Both the position numbers and the translations under genes were made by a program. Of a stretch of DNA of 64,000 bases, positions 41,403 through 52,800 are shown one piece after another. The DNA lies in contig JASFAU010000009.1 of NCBI GenBank assembly GCA_039704465.1, positions 682,001-746,000 of the forward strand, given 5' to 3'. The notes under the pieces are model-generated. The model ran no database searches. It had not been told where the DNA came from and was given only the letters and a program-made list of their open reading frames with translations. The DNA comes from Plasmodiophora brassicae. Lineage: Eukaryota > Endomyxa > Phytomyxea > Plasmodiophorida > Plasmodiophoridae. The first letter of the stretch is position 1; every line of letters starts with the position of its first letter.

Positions 41403-43532
41403 TCATAGATCGTCGTGCTCAGCAGGGCAGGTGCACGACGATGGGTGCGGCGTTCGCCGCAGAATGCGGTCGATGGCGCCGATGACGAGGCGAGCGCACG
41501 CCTCGAACTCGTCGTCGCTGAGGTGGAACGTGTCCCAGATGTAGGCGTGCATCGGTTCGATCACGTGGACGGACACGTTCAGGGCGGCGGCCAACGCGAT
41601 GTGGTTCACGTCCGACATTGGCTTTGTCGGCCAGTAGATCAGCGAGGCTCCCGGCGGGGCCCAGATCAGGTTCGCCAGGCCCGCTCCGTGTGCCCCGACT
41701 ATAATGTCGGCCGACGTGAACGCGGCCGCATGGTCGACCAAGGACGGCGCCGACTCGCCGGGCGCCACCCTGAACACATCGACACATTCGCCGCCGACTC
41801 GCTGTCTCATCCTGTCTATGAGGCCCATCTCTTGGTTCGTCGTCAGCGACCGCGACGTGCCCGTGCGGGAGACATACACGAGACGAGGCCCACACATCGA
41901 TGACCTGCTGCTCTTCGGCAACGACGACAGCAGCAGGTCTCGTGCCCAGCGGATCGACGCTGCCGACGGCCGGTACTTGTTGAAGTAATCTCGTCGGGCC
42001 CACATGCCGTCCAGACCGTCCCCATCGTCGGCACCCGGCGGAGAGTCGCCGTCCCCGAGCGCGAAATTAATGTACAACGCGCGCTCCAGCAGAACCCGGT
42101 CCGGATGGTCGACGTCGCGCCAGACGACAGGCGGGCCTAGGTTGAGCATCGCCTGCAACTGCCTGAAGAACGGCCTGTCGGGCAGCATGACGTGCAGGTC
42201 CGGGTGCAGGGGCAGGACGTCGCGTAGGGCGACGGCCAGGATGGCAACGCTCTCGACCAGGTGATGGTAGATGTTCGTCTGGCTGTTTGGTGCGATGACG
42301 AGGCACGGGTGCGGGATCGTCAACACGGGACCCGTCCGGGGCATCGGGCGGTAATTGCCGGACGCGAACCCCCCTGTTGGCCGCGTTCGTTAGCGAATGC
42401 GATTAGCAGTGCCTGGCACGACGCGGACAGTACAAGGGATGGACAGGTAGACGAAGCGCTCGGAGCGCAGGGTCGTTGTCAGGCCCCATGCGTGAACAGG
42501 GACGCTGAAGCGGACCAGGGCGTGCCGCTTGTCTTCGTACGCGAACGGGATCCAGTCGCCCCATTGCAACTGGATCGCGCGCGAATTCGATCGCCGCCGA
42601 CCAGGGCCGTCCGGGTGCACGATCAGTTCAGGGACGCGGACCAGTCCACCAGCCGTCGGGTTCGGTAGAGGTTCAATGGAGACCTCGCCGACGCGCAGCG
42701 CGTCCTGCCAGGTGACTAACGCGGGCAGGCCATCGCCGGCCTGTTCCCCGTACGATCGCTGAAGTTGCTCCAGGAAGGTGTTCGTTGCGTCCGGATGGAA
42801 CTGTTTCGTGTACGATAACGCGTTGTGGTACAGGTTCATGGCGGCCGCTGAGGCATCGATCCCGATCAGCTGCCGGGCAATGTCGAACGCTGAATCCTGG
42901 GACGACGCCTTGAAGAATCGGGCGAAGTAGAGCGCGCGGAGGACTTGCGTCAGCGCCCCTTTGATCTTGGCGTGGTTCTCCCATTCGGGCGGCTGTTCGT
43001 CCAGGATCCGGGTCAGGAGCCTCCTGGACTCGTCGAGGTCGCCCAGCAGCATCTTCAGGACGCCGACAATCGACTGGGCCTGCAGGCTGCCCGGGTCCTG
43101 CTCCAGCGCCTGGTCGCAGATGTCCACGAGTCTGGCGCGCAGATCAGGCGACAGGAACGTGGCGACAACGTCGTGAACGGGTGCCCCGCCGCCGTCCACC
43201 CGGGACGCCCGTCGCAGGATCGAGTTCGTCTGGTCCTCACACCAGAGCACAGCCACCGAACGAGTGGGACGATCCCTGAGCGCGCGCTCCAGCAGCCCCG
43301 TCGCCGCCTCAGCGTCGCCTGACCTGCTCAGCGCCCGCGTGTACAGCAGGAGGACCGCGTCGACGGGGTACATGGCGTATATCGGCGCCAGTACCGTGAT
43401 CGCGTCCGAATAGCGCCCATGGGCGATGAGCGATTGCGCCTCGGCGAACGCATCCTCAGGGCCAGCAGCCAGGTAGGCCGACAGGCCCGCGCCGACGAGG
43501 CACCACCAGGCCAGCACCGGGGCCCTCCTCAT
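41403..43532 (-). CDS. secreted TPR protein fused to a GT61 glycosyltransferase
   Basis: Start at 43532 gives a signal peptide or anchor (MRRAPVLAWWCLVGAGLSAY). Residues about 30-230 are helical repeats of TPR type (AEAQSLIAHGRYSDAITVLA, LEQDPGSLQAQSIVGVLKML). A 46-nt intron (donor GTGCCAGG, acceptor CCAACAG) links TVR to RGFASGNYRPMPRTGPVL in phase, so the two blocks form one protein. The second block is a DUF563/GT61 domain: NIYHHLVESVAILAVALR, YVSRTGTSRSLTTNQE, and the signature SADIIVGAHGAGLANLIWAP. GT61 enzymes of the ER/Golgi add xylose, GlcNAc or other sugars. If the intron is not used, these are two genes, with stop at 42390 and start at 42344. Confidence 0.75.
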
Positions 43533-43633
43533 GGTGTCAGCGCCACCTAGTCCCAGGCCGCGCGACACGATTCGTGCATGGCAACAGGCATGTGTATGAT
43601 ACATTCTACAGCAACGTGGCGGTCTATAACTTA

Positions 43634-44590
43634 CTAGGGGGTATCGGGGCGCGTCAGCTTACAGGACACGATCCGCAACGGGACCTTCCGGGAGTAGGCG
43701 CTCCTGACGGAATACAGCATGTAGAAGGAGGACAGCAGGACGATGGCCAGGCCAACGCCGATGACGACCGGCAGCCAGGAGCGCCGCGTCTGGATGTCGG
43801 TCGGCGCCTGGCGCATCTCGGCATACGTCGGGAGCGGCTCGGGCGCGTACCTGCGTTGCCGTCGGCGGATGGACCGCGCGACCATGATGGCGGTCGTCGC
43901 CAGGCCGAACCCGGCCAGCGTCGATTTCGCCGACGCCCGAAGCGACGGGAACCGTTGCGCGAATCGCACGGCGGCGCCCGACGCCGGCGCCCTCCTGCCG
44001 TATAGCTCGTGCAGGTTCATAGCGATGATGCCGGTCAGGATCACGCTGACGGGAGATACCGGCAGGCGGGGGAACGCCCTCGACCTCCGTGTGGCGTTCG
44101 CCGTCGAGACGTCCTGGACGCGCGTTGCCGCCTGGGCCGTCGTGTTCATTGTGTCACGGGTCGTACCCTGGGGCCTCGCAGCGCGCGGCTTGATAACGAA
44201 CCTCCTGATCGTGTAGGGCGATGCAGCAGGGTGTGCACCCGTGAGCGTATGGGACGGGGGACCACGTACAGAGCTCGGACGGTGGACGTCGACAACACGG
44301 TCTAGATTGCGAACGTCGCAGCGGAGATGAGCGAGTGGTGTCGAGTAGTAGCACCCGGAGGACGCGTTCCGCGGGGCGCTCTCCAGGATGGGGCCGTGCC
44401 CGGCAAATGACGGTGGCCCGGGTGTGATCGACACGTCGCGCAGCACCAGCGTCGGTGCGGGCAGCGATATTCGTGCGTTCAGCAGACGGGGCGAGCGCGC
44501 CTTTGGCGTCGGCGGGCTGCCCGACCCCGAGTACGCACCGACCAGGGCGATGCAGGACAGCAACGCCGTCGCGAAGACTGCCATGCGCAT
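43634..44590 (-). CDS. membrane protein with signal peptide and three-helix tail (copy B)
   Basis: Intronless 318-aa protein. Signal peptide MRMAVFATALLSCIALVGAY, about 150 disordered residues with two NTT/NAT-type glycosylation sites, then hydrophobic segments SPVSVILTGIIAMNLHEL, STLAGFGLATTAIMVARSI followed by RRRQRRY, and LPVVIGVGLAIVLLSSFYML. The last 20 residues are basic. The same order occurs in the plus-strand gene at 29530-31251. No known family. Confidence 0.6.
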   Translation of the reverse strand: MRMAVFATALLSCIALVGAYSGSGSPPTPKARSPRLLNARISLPAPTLVLRDVSITPGPPSFAGHGPILESAPRNASSGCYYSTPLAHLRCDVRNLDRVVDVHRPSSVRGPPSHTLTGAHPAASPYTIRRFVIKPRAARPQGTTRDTMNTTAQAATRVQDVSTANATRRSRAFPRLPVSPVSVILTGIIAMNLHELYGRRAPASGAAVRFAQRFPSLRASAKSTLAGFGLATTAIMVARSIRRRQRRYAPEPLPTYAEMRQAPTDIQTRRSWLPVVIGVGLAIVLLSSFYMLYSVRSAYSRKVPLRIVSCKLTRPDTP

Positions 44591-45044
44591 AGTTGGACTG
44601 GACTGGGGGGGCGACCAGGGGGGTTCGACAATCGGGACCCCCGCGAGGCTATCGAAGTGCGTCAGTGACGGCCCGGCCGAGTTGCGCCACGCGTTTGAGG
44701 AATGTCCCGGCCCGGTGGCGATGGCTATCGCCCCTGCAGAGAGAGAGAGAGCCGAGAGACCACCCGCTCAATATCGGGGCCCAAACCCGACGCAGCAACA
44801 TCCGATCCGGAATGTGCGCCACGGCGCCGCCTATTTTCAGACACTGGTGCGTCGGTTGGTGCGAGGGCCCGATTTGGATCCCACGTTGCGCCACCGGACC
44901 CCGTCGGACGCGGTATGTTCCTGCTGCGTGCCGTCGGCCGCCGCTCCTCAGCGTGGGGTGGACCACCACGTGGTCGGCGCCGGGACACTGTTCTAATCGT
45001 TTCCGGGGTTTTAATGATGCGGTCGATTCGTCACGCGGCCTAGG
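44591..45044. other. intergenic, no gene seen
   Basis: About 450 bases upstream of copy B and downstream of the pseudokinase gene. A short (GA)n run lies at about 44741-44752. Open frames on both strands lack supporting features. Confidence 0.45.
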
Positions 45045-47967
45045 TTATCGAACGGCGATCTTCTGCAACGTGGCGACGACTTCGCCGGCGGACGGCCTGC
45101 TGGATGGGTCGGCGGACCACAGGCGTTCGATGAGGTCGCGAATGTCGCCGTTGGTGTCGGGTGGGATGCTGGGTCGTTGGCCTTGGGCGATTCGCGCGCA
45201 CAGGACGGCAATGGAGACGTTCAGCTTGTCGTACGGGGGGCGCCCGACGAAAACCTCGTAGAGGAGCATGCCGAGGCTGTACAGGTCGGATTTCGCGTCC
45301 GCTGGTGCTTCGTCCGTCGAGAGCAACAACGACTCTGGGGCGGCGTACCCGAGGTGTACGACGACCGGATGACCAGACAGGCAAAGCCCAACGCATTCAG
45401 ACAACTGCATATCCGCCAGCTTGGCGTCGGAGTGGTCGGCGGTCAGGAGGACGTTTCCTGGGTGCAGAGCGCCATGGACGATATTGTCGTCGTGGAGGGC
45501 TGACAACCCTCGTGCTATGGACATGGCCAGAAAGACTTTGGACGGCAGGGACCCGTCTGATAGTGACGATAGTGTCCCGCCTGGAACGAACTCGAAGATC
45601 AGCACCCATGCCTGGGCATCGGTCCAGTCCGCCAGCCCGCAGCAGCGTACAACGTTATCATGGGATATCGTCCTGTATACAACCAACCGCTCAGCCCACT
45701 GCCATCATCGTTACAGTGCCAACATAGTGTACCGGTGCCGATTGACAAAGGCGATGACGCGCTCCCTGGTCTGTCTTGCCTGCTCCTTCGTCAGCGCGCC
45801 GTAAAAGATGCGCTTCAGCGCAACGGGAACGCCCAAGAGCGTCCCTCGGAACGTGTCGCCATGGGAGCCCGACCCAATACGCGCGTCGAAATCCCACGAG
45901 CACTCAATGTCTTCGAATGGGACCGCCCATTGGTCGTCACCAGTCTCCGCGGGTGACGAGGCCCCAGCTCCCTCCGCAGCGGTGGCAACGCTGGCCTTGC
46001 CCGATGACGACACGGGATCGGGTTCGGGATCGATCAAGTGCGGTTCGACAGGGAAATCAACGAACAGCCGGCCATACAGTTCGATCTGCCCAAGCGCGAG
46101 ATGGTACCGGTGCGAAGAGTTGGGGCCCGTCATCACGACGCGAAACAAACTGAAGCGATCCGTCGGCGTGGACACAGCATGCGGGATCGACCACGTCTTC
46201 TTTGCCGAACGAACGGAGAGACTCGTGTCGGCGACGTGGTCCGACAGCGTAACCCAGGTCGACCCGCCATCCGCTGACCCCTGCAGTTGCCAGGATCGCA
46301 GCGCCTCTCCATCCACCGTTGAGAAGTGCATCAGCGTATAGTGCTCGGGCAACAGGCGACATCGCCGAAGGTCAATCGCCAACCAAGGCGCGTCGTCCGC
46401 GGTCGTGATCAATCGCGCACCAGTGATGCCACGACCCAGGACCGTGTTGGGAGGGTCGGAGCTGTCCAGAAGTCCAGATGCGTTGACAGTGACCGCGCCA
46501 GACTCACCTACGACATCACGTTAGCTCCGAATGTGTGCACGTCTGCCGCGTCGCCCGACCTGGATTCTGCCATACCGTGGAACCGCCTCTGCTGCCGATA
46601 AACTCAAGGGCGCCCATGCCAGACCCATCGGGACTGAATCGAAGGTGAACGGGGAACACTGAAACGGGCGTGCGATGTGAGTTTGCACGAAGGTCGCGGG
46701 CGCTGTACCACTTACACTTCGGAGGCGCGCCTGTCCTGAATGGATCGTTGCCCGTATCGTCGTCCACGAGCGGTTCGTCCTTCGCTAGGCGGGCGGATCG
46801 CTTCACTCCCGCACGTGCAGACGCTCCTCGTCGATCATCTTCTTCGTCGCTGCTCGTCTGGCTGGCGTCGATAATGTTGGCCAGAGCCGACCCGTGCAAT
46901 GGCCCGGCATCACTCTGCCGGTCCGCTTCGACCCGTTCTATCGCGACTTCCGGCAACAGGCACGTGCCGTTGACGAGGTCTTCGAGCCCGGGCAGGTACT
47001 TGGTGAAAGTGGCTGCACGACAATGAGCTGACGCGAACCCGGACGGGGGACCATGTAACGTACTGATGGACGACACGATGAGCGACCGGACGAACTGTGT
47101 CTGAACGACCTGCAGCGGAATGTCTGCCGTTGGCAGCCACGTCACGAAGCGGAGCTCGCCGTCGGCAACATCCATGTCGAAGTAGCCGAACGGCAGGGCC
47201 CAGTTCGCTCTGCAGATGTACTCGGAGACGAGAGGGATCGCGGCCAGCGGCACCTTGCCCGCGTGACGCGGATAATTGCAGAACACGTACAGATGGTGGG
47301 TGTCCTCCATGGCCTTGATACGCAGGTGGAAGGTGACGCCCGCCACCGTACATGGCATCCGGATGATGGATTTCTCGGGATGCGACACGTAATTCGTGCC
47401 GCTGGCTGCCAGGTACCGGGCGACGCACGTCAGCAACGGCGACTGCTGCGGATCTGGCAGCGTGTTCGCGCCTCCCTCCACCAATTCCACCGCCGCCTTC
47501 CCGGTCATCCCGCGTTTCGTGACGCCGACAACGCCCGGCAGGTACTTGCTGAACGTGCCATGCACGATCTGGAACGTTTGGCGGAAATTGGCCTCGAATT
47601 GGCGGCTGTTCCGATCCATGAGGCCGTACTCGACTCGGGACGAGAAGCGCAGGTCGCCATCGGTGAGGTCCATGTCGAAGAACCCATTGAGGATGCCGAA
47701 ATTGGCACGCGTCACGAACTCCACGGCGGCCTGGCGCTGCCGGCCATCGGGCACGTTCTCCTGGCAGGTCGCCATGATCAGGACGACGCCCTTCTGGGGC
47801 AGGATCCGCGAGATCAGCACCCAGTTGCCCATGTCGCCGGCGCCGAATATGCAGACGACCTCGCGGGCGCCGACATCCTCCTCGGCCAGGTACTTCCAGT
47901 TCAGCGAATCCAGCACCGAGTGGATGCTGCGTTTCAGCCAGTCGATCGTGGCCTGGTCGGCATCCAT
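45045..47967 (-). CDS. fusion protein: two YbjN-like domains, discoidin-like domain, pseudokinase
   Basis: Multi-exon gene from 47967. Two YbjN-like domains (a fold known mainly from bacteria) come first: RANFGILNGFFDMDLTDGDL with TFSKYLPG, and CRANWALPFGYFDMDVADGE with TFTKYLPG, the latter only after removing a 51-nt intron. A linker with DDDTGNDPF and KCKWYSARDL precedes a discoidin (F5/8C)-like domain (VTVNASGLLDSSDPPNTVLG, WQLQGSADGGSTW, FRVVMTGPNSSHRYHLALGQ). The kinase fold has IGSGSHGDTF, VALKRI, IVHGALHPGNVLL (HRD Asp replaced by Ala), KLADMQLSE (DFG read as DMQ) and AAPESLL. The catalytic base is gone, so a pseudokinase is likely. Introns of 52 and 60 nt join all parts in frame. No signal peptide is seen. 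Confidence 0.8.
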
Positions 47968-48324
47968 CCCTGGTCGATGGGCGACGACCCTGGCCGCCGC
48001 GCCCGACCGCCACTGTAACGGCAGTCGTCGGCACAGCTCCGTTGTGACGATCCCCTGCTAGGGCTGCACCCGTCCCCACACAGTGCAACCTGAACATCGA
48101 ACAAGACGGGCCATGTCACGTTCAGGATCGATATTTTGTGGCCGCTGTTCGGGAGCTGATCCGGCTGTCCCTGATGAATGATGATCGGTCCTCTATTTGT
48201 GTTTCTACCCGCTTGTCGCGAAACCGGCAGTCCGTGGCGGAGTCCGTAGGTGTACGGGAGCCGTCAGCAAGTCGCCCCACACACACACACTCGCACACGT
48301 GTGCCGTCGGTCCCATTGGGCAGG

Positions 48325-49692
48325 ATGACGCAGGCGATTGATCGTGTGCCACCGAAGAAAGCGACGGCGTCGGCGCCGGGGCTGTTCGACATCGGGGCGC
48401 AGCATTCGCTGCGGGAGGTTGTCAATGAGGCGCGTGCGGCGGAGCTCCTGTCGCGGGCGACCGTCGACTGGGACGAGGTCGTCCACGTGCGCCTGTCGGG
48501 CAAGTCGTTGACGCTTGACGGCGCTCAGCACATTTGTACGCATGGGCTGGGGCGTGTCCCGTCTGGGCGCATAGAGCATGCCGACCTGTCCGACGTTATC
48601 GCGTCCCGACCCGAACAGGAAGCCAAACTGGTGCTGGCGTGTCTGGCGGAGGCGCTCGTCCCACATGGGCCCACGATCCATACGCTTGACCTGTCGGACA
48701 ACGCGCTGGGCTTGAAGGGCATCGACGCCATCGCTCCGCTAATCCTCGCGTCGCGACGGACACTCCAGCATCTGCAGATCAACAACAATGGCCTGGAGCA
48801 GCGTGCCGCCCTGCAAATCTCTGTCCTGATGACGGGCGGTGACTCCGATGGCGTCGGCGCAGCGACTACCGTCCTCCGACGTTTCCACACGTTCAACAAC
48901 CTGCTCGAATCCGCTGGCGCTCGCGAGCTGTCACATCTGCTGAGGTTATCCCCCGACCTGACCGACCTGCGCTTCTCGTCGACTCGGGTCGGCGCCGAAG
49001 GTGCACAGCACATCGCCGATGCGATCGTGCAGTCTGGCGCCCAACTGCATCGTTTGGATCTGGCCGACAACAGCCTGCTACCTGAAGGCATTGCTCATGT
49101 CGCCAAGGCGCTGCGTTCCCAATCGTCGCTGACGCATCTGAACCTGGGGGCGACGGCAGCCGGCGACGAAGGCGTTGAAGCCATCTGCAGCGCGCTGCTG
49201 GAATCGCGAGCGCCAATCTCTCACCTGGACCTGTCGTGCAATGAGATCACGGCCGAGGGATCGGTGCCGCTCGCCAAACTGATCGTGTCGCTTTCGGAGA
49301 CGCTCGTCGAGCTGAAACTGGCCGAGAACGAGCTCGGCAGTGAAGGTGCCGCTCGCCTCGCCGATGCGATTCGCGAGTGCACCCGTCTGCAATTGCTGGA
49401 CCTGTCCGTCAACGAGATCGCACAGTCGGGGGCGTGCCGCATGGCCGGCAAGCTTCCCGAATCGCTGGAGCGGCTCGAGCTGAACGGCAACCTGATCAGT
49501 GCGGATGGCCTGACGGCCCTGACGGATTCGCTACCTGCTGGCTGCGTCCTGGGCGACATGGACATGAACGACGAGGACTATGACGAGGAGGAGGAAGCCG
49601 AAAGCGACGGAGACGCCGACGAACCCGAAGCGGAAGACGATTCGGCAATTGACGCGGTGGCCGCCCAGATGGATCACGTCCATGTTAGTTAG
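48325..49692 (+). CDS. RanGAP: Ran GTPase-activating protein (leucine-rich repeat)
   Basis: Cytosolic activator of Ran GTP hydrolysis, which sets the nuclear transport gradient. ATG at 48325, intronless, 455 aa. The RanGAP signature RIEHADLSDVIASRPEQEAK precedes about eight RNase-inhibitor-type LRRs (HTLDLSDNALGLKGIDAI, RRFHTFNNLLESAGARELS, SHLDLSCNEITAEGS, LQLLDLSVNEIAQSGA). The C-terminus is the usual acidic block (EDYDEEEEAESDGDADEPE). There is no plant WPP domain and no SUMO-targeting domain, so the form is like yeast Rna1. The catalytic Arg candidate lies in the fourth repeat region. Confidence 0.92.
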   Translation: MTQAIDRVPPKKATASAPGLFDIGAQHSLREVVNEARAAELLSRATVDWDEVVHVRLSGKSLTLDGAQHICTHGLGRVPSGRIEHADLSDVIASRPEQEAKLVLACLAEALVPHGPTIHTLDLSDNALGLKGIDAIAPLILASRRTLQHLQINNNGLEQRAALQISVLMTGGDSDGVGAATTVLRRFHTFNNLLESAGARELSHLLRLSPDLTDLRFSSTRVGAEGAQHIADAIVQSGAQLHRLDLADNSLLPEGIAHVAKALRSQSSLTHLNLGATAAGDEGVEAICSALLESRAPISHLDLSCNEITAEGSVPLAKLIVSLSETLVELKLAENELGSEGAARLADAIRECTRLQLLDLSVNEIAQSGACRMAGKLPESLERLELNGNLISADGLTALTDSLPAGCVLGDMDMNDEDYDEEEEAESDGDADEPEAEDDSAIDAVAAQMDHVHVS

Positions 49693-49804
49693 GTAGCGCT
49701 GGCCATGTATAAACATCTCGCTTTATGTACTACGTAGTTGGTAGCAACGAGCCCGGTCAGTGACTGGGTGCCGAGGCCATCGAAGCGTCGTGGTGCAGGT
49801 CGAC

Positions 49805-52800
49805 ATGAGCCGCCAGGTGGCCAGCAAGGTTGGCGAATCGGCGCCGACAAACTGGCGCGGGCAAAGGTTCGCCAATAACGGACGTTGGCATGCCAGAAGC
49901 AGCCAGTTCACACGCGCCCCTTGCAGGTTGAGGCAACAGCAGGAGCGGGCCCGCGCCGAGCACGAACAGGAGATCGCCGCTCATCGACAGCGAAGAGTAC
50001 GGTGTCGATGGGCGTTCCCCGTCCAGCAAAGTTGACGCCGCCTTGCGCACAGGAACGCGAGGCCGAAGAAGAGCGCAGGCAGCTGATCGAGCATTACAAG
50101 AACTATGGGATGTCGTCGGCGGCGCCCGATGTCCTTCACGACGTGTCGGAGGCGGTCGGCCAGGAAGACCTGGATCAACTGCTGGAGAGGAACCAGTCGC
50201 TCCTGCACAAGCGCCCGGACGTATCGCCGCCGCCAATGCCGATTCGCGCTGCCATGAGGCCGGCCCCGTCTACACCGACCCCTGGCGCCGCCCCAGGGCC
50301 ATCATCCGTATTCGGAACCGGCCCAAGTGTTGCTCTTCCGCCGGTGCCGCGCTACGAGAGCGCACGAGATCAGCGAATCCGGCAGCGTCAGGAGGACTTT
50401 CTGTCTCGCGTGCAACGCGACAAGGCATTGCAGCGCGCCGCCTACATCCAGAAACTGGAGCGGGAACGTATGGAACGCGATCGACATCGGGATGTGGTAC
50501 CGGACCCTGCCGATGCCGGCGAGTACTGGTCGGCCGCCAGCGATCTTCACCCGGCAACGGAGCCGCTGCCTACGATATCGCCAGATTTCAGCACCGATCA
50601 TCAGGACGCGATGCGTTCGCCCCGGATCCGACAGCCGGCACCGGCGACGTCGTTAACGCCGTCACCTGAACCACCCGGCGATCGAGTGCCACATGACCCG
50701 GTGGCGTTTCGACAGCAGCCGTCTATGTCCCCAGCACGACGTGCCGAGCGCAAGCACGAGTACGCCCGCGTTCTCGACGAGCAGATGCAACGGCGCGGTC
50801 AGTCGCGTTCCCCGAGGAGGACGGCGCCCGCGCCACTCGCCGAGTCGTCTGTTCCGATCGGGTCGCAGCCTAACCCGACGTTCGACGCCGAACGCCAGCG
50901 GGAGTACGCCCGAGCACTCGAGGAGCAGATGCGGCAACGCGATCGGTCGGGTTCCCCCAGGCGAGCGGCGGCGCCAACCTCGCCTCTGCTCGGCGGGTCA
51001 GAGACCCGCTCCACCAAGGACGCTGAGCGACAACGAGCGTACGCCCGGGCACTCGACGAGCAGATTCGACAGCGCGGCCAATCGCGTTCCCCGAGGCGGG
51101 CGGCGGCGGCTGCGGCGGCGGCATCGATCGCCGAGTCGCCTCTGCTAGGCGGGTCGCAACGTAACGCGATCACCGACACCGAGCGGAAACGGGAGTACGC
51201 GCGCGCGCTGGAGGAGCAGATCCAACGGCGGCATGGTGCGGGTGCAGGACGGCCCCAGCCTGATCTCGATGCAGAGAACCGGTCGCCGCTAGCGGGTATC
51301 GGCGAACGGACCGCCTCAGGCGACGCCAAGCGCAAACGCCGGTACACGCTCGACCTTCAACGTCAGATCGAACGGCAGGGGGATGGTGGTGGAGGTGGCG
51401 CGCGGAAACGATCAGTGTCCCCGGCGGCCGGTGCCGATGGCGCCCCAGGGACCATTGCCGTCCTCGGGCAAGGCGAGCGCACGGCCAGCGACGATCTGGC
51501 ACGTAAACGAGAGTACGCGCGTGCCCTGCAAGAGCAGATCAAGGACCAGCAGAACCGGAAGGGCCGTCGTGGGCAGCATCGCGATGACGACGACGACGAC
51601 GATGGGCGGATGACGAGACCGGACCCGTTGCATGGCCGAGGGGAACGATCGTCGTCTGGCCAGGTCGCCAGGCGAAGGCAGTATGCTGCTGATCTGGCGC
51701 AGCAAGTGCTGACGAGGCATCAGCAGCAGCAACCGGTGAGCGACGCGCGTTCGGTGTCGCCGGCCCCGCCGGAAGCGATGACGGAGAAGAAGGCGTCGGT
51801 GAATGAGAGACGGGCGAAGGAGAGCGAGTACCGGTCGCAGCTGCTGCAGCAGATGGAGGAGAAGGCCAGGCAGCGGCAGAGGCAGAAGGAGATCGAGCTC
51901 GAGGAGGAAGCCAACTGGGTCATTCGACTCAACAGAGAGACCGAGGAGCTGCGCCTGCAGAAACAGGCCGAGGACGACGCCAGGGCGGCCGCCCTCGCCG
52001 CCAGGCACAAGGAGAACGAGGAGCGCGAACGCCAGAGACAGCTGCTCAAGCAACAGCAGGAAGACGCCAGGAAGCAGGAAGAAGACCTGGCTGAAAGGCG
52101 GCAATCGTCTCCGGAACGTCGTCGCTCTTCGATGCTGGAGGGCCAACGTTCGCTAGAACGAAAGCCTTCAGTGGAGCCGGAGCCAGAGAGGCGTCCCACG
52201 TTGGGTGAAAGCCGTCGAAGCGTGGACGTCGTGGATGGCTCGCCAGCGACGCGAAGGGGATCCATTAATCGTCAGAGTGGCGAGGGTGAGCGGAGCGTGC
52301 GGCAGGAGGCAGATGGGGGACGAGGCGATGAGGAGAGGAGGTTGCTCGAGGAAATGCGATCGATGGCGGACACGCTGCTGTCACGACAGGACGCCATCGA
52401 CGAGCACCTGAAGCAGGGGCTGAGCCTGATCCAGCAGGAGCACGAGAAGGTGAAGGAGCTGGTCAGCCTGTCGAAACCAGCGCCGTCGGTTGCTCCTGGG
52501 GATGACCCGAAGCCCGACATCGTTCCGGATCGAATCGACCATCACCTTGATGCGATTACCCGGGCACTGCCTCCACAGCCCGAGCAGGTTCCCGTCAAGA
52601 CTGGCGGTCCTATTGGGATGCCTTCCTGGCTGCACAGTGGTGGAGCGGTTCGCGTCGACCAGTCGCTGGCGTCGACGAGCCAGTTCGTTTACCCTACCAG
52701 GGCGTCGCCCCTGCCGCTGGCTAGGCCGCTGTCTGCACAGTCGCAGCGATCGTCGTCTGCACCCGACTGCGACCTGCCGACAACGGATCCTGAAGCCGAC

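Noticed and set aside
42345..42390. Two separate genes, TPR protein and GT61 enzyme
   Set aside because: A 46-nt GT-AG intron removes the stop and keeps frame across the gap, and the GT61 part would otherwise lack its N-terminal strand. A single gene is favoured but not proven.
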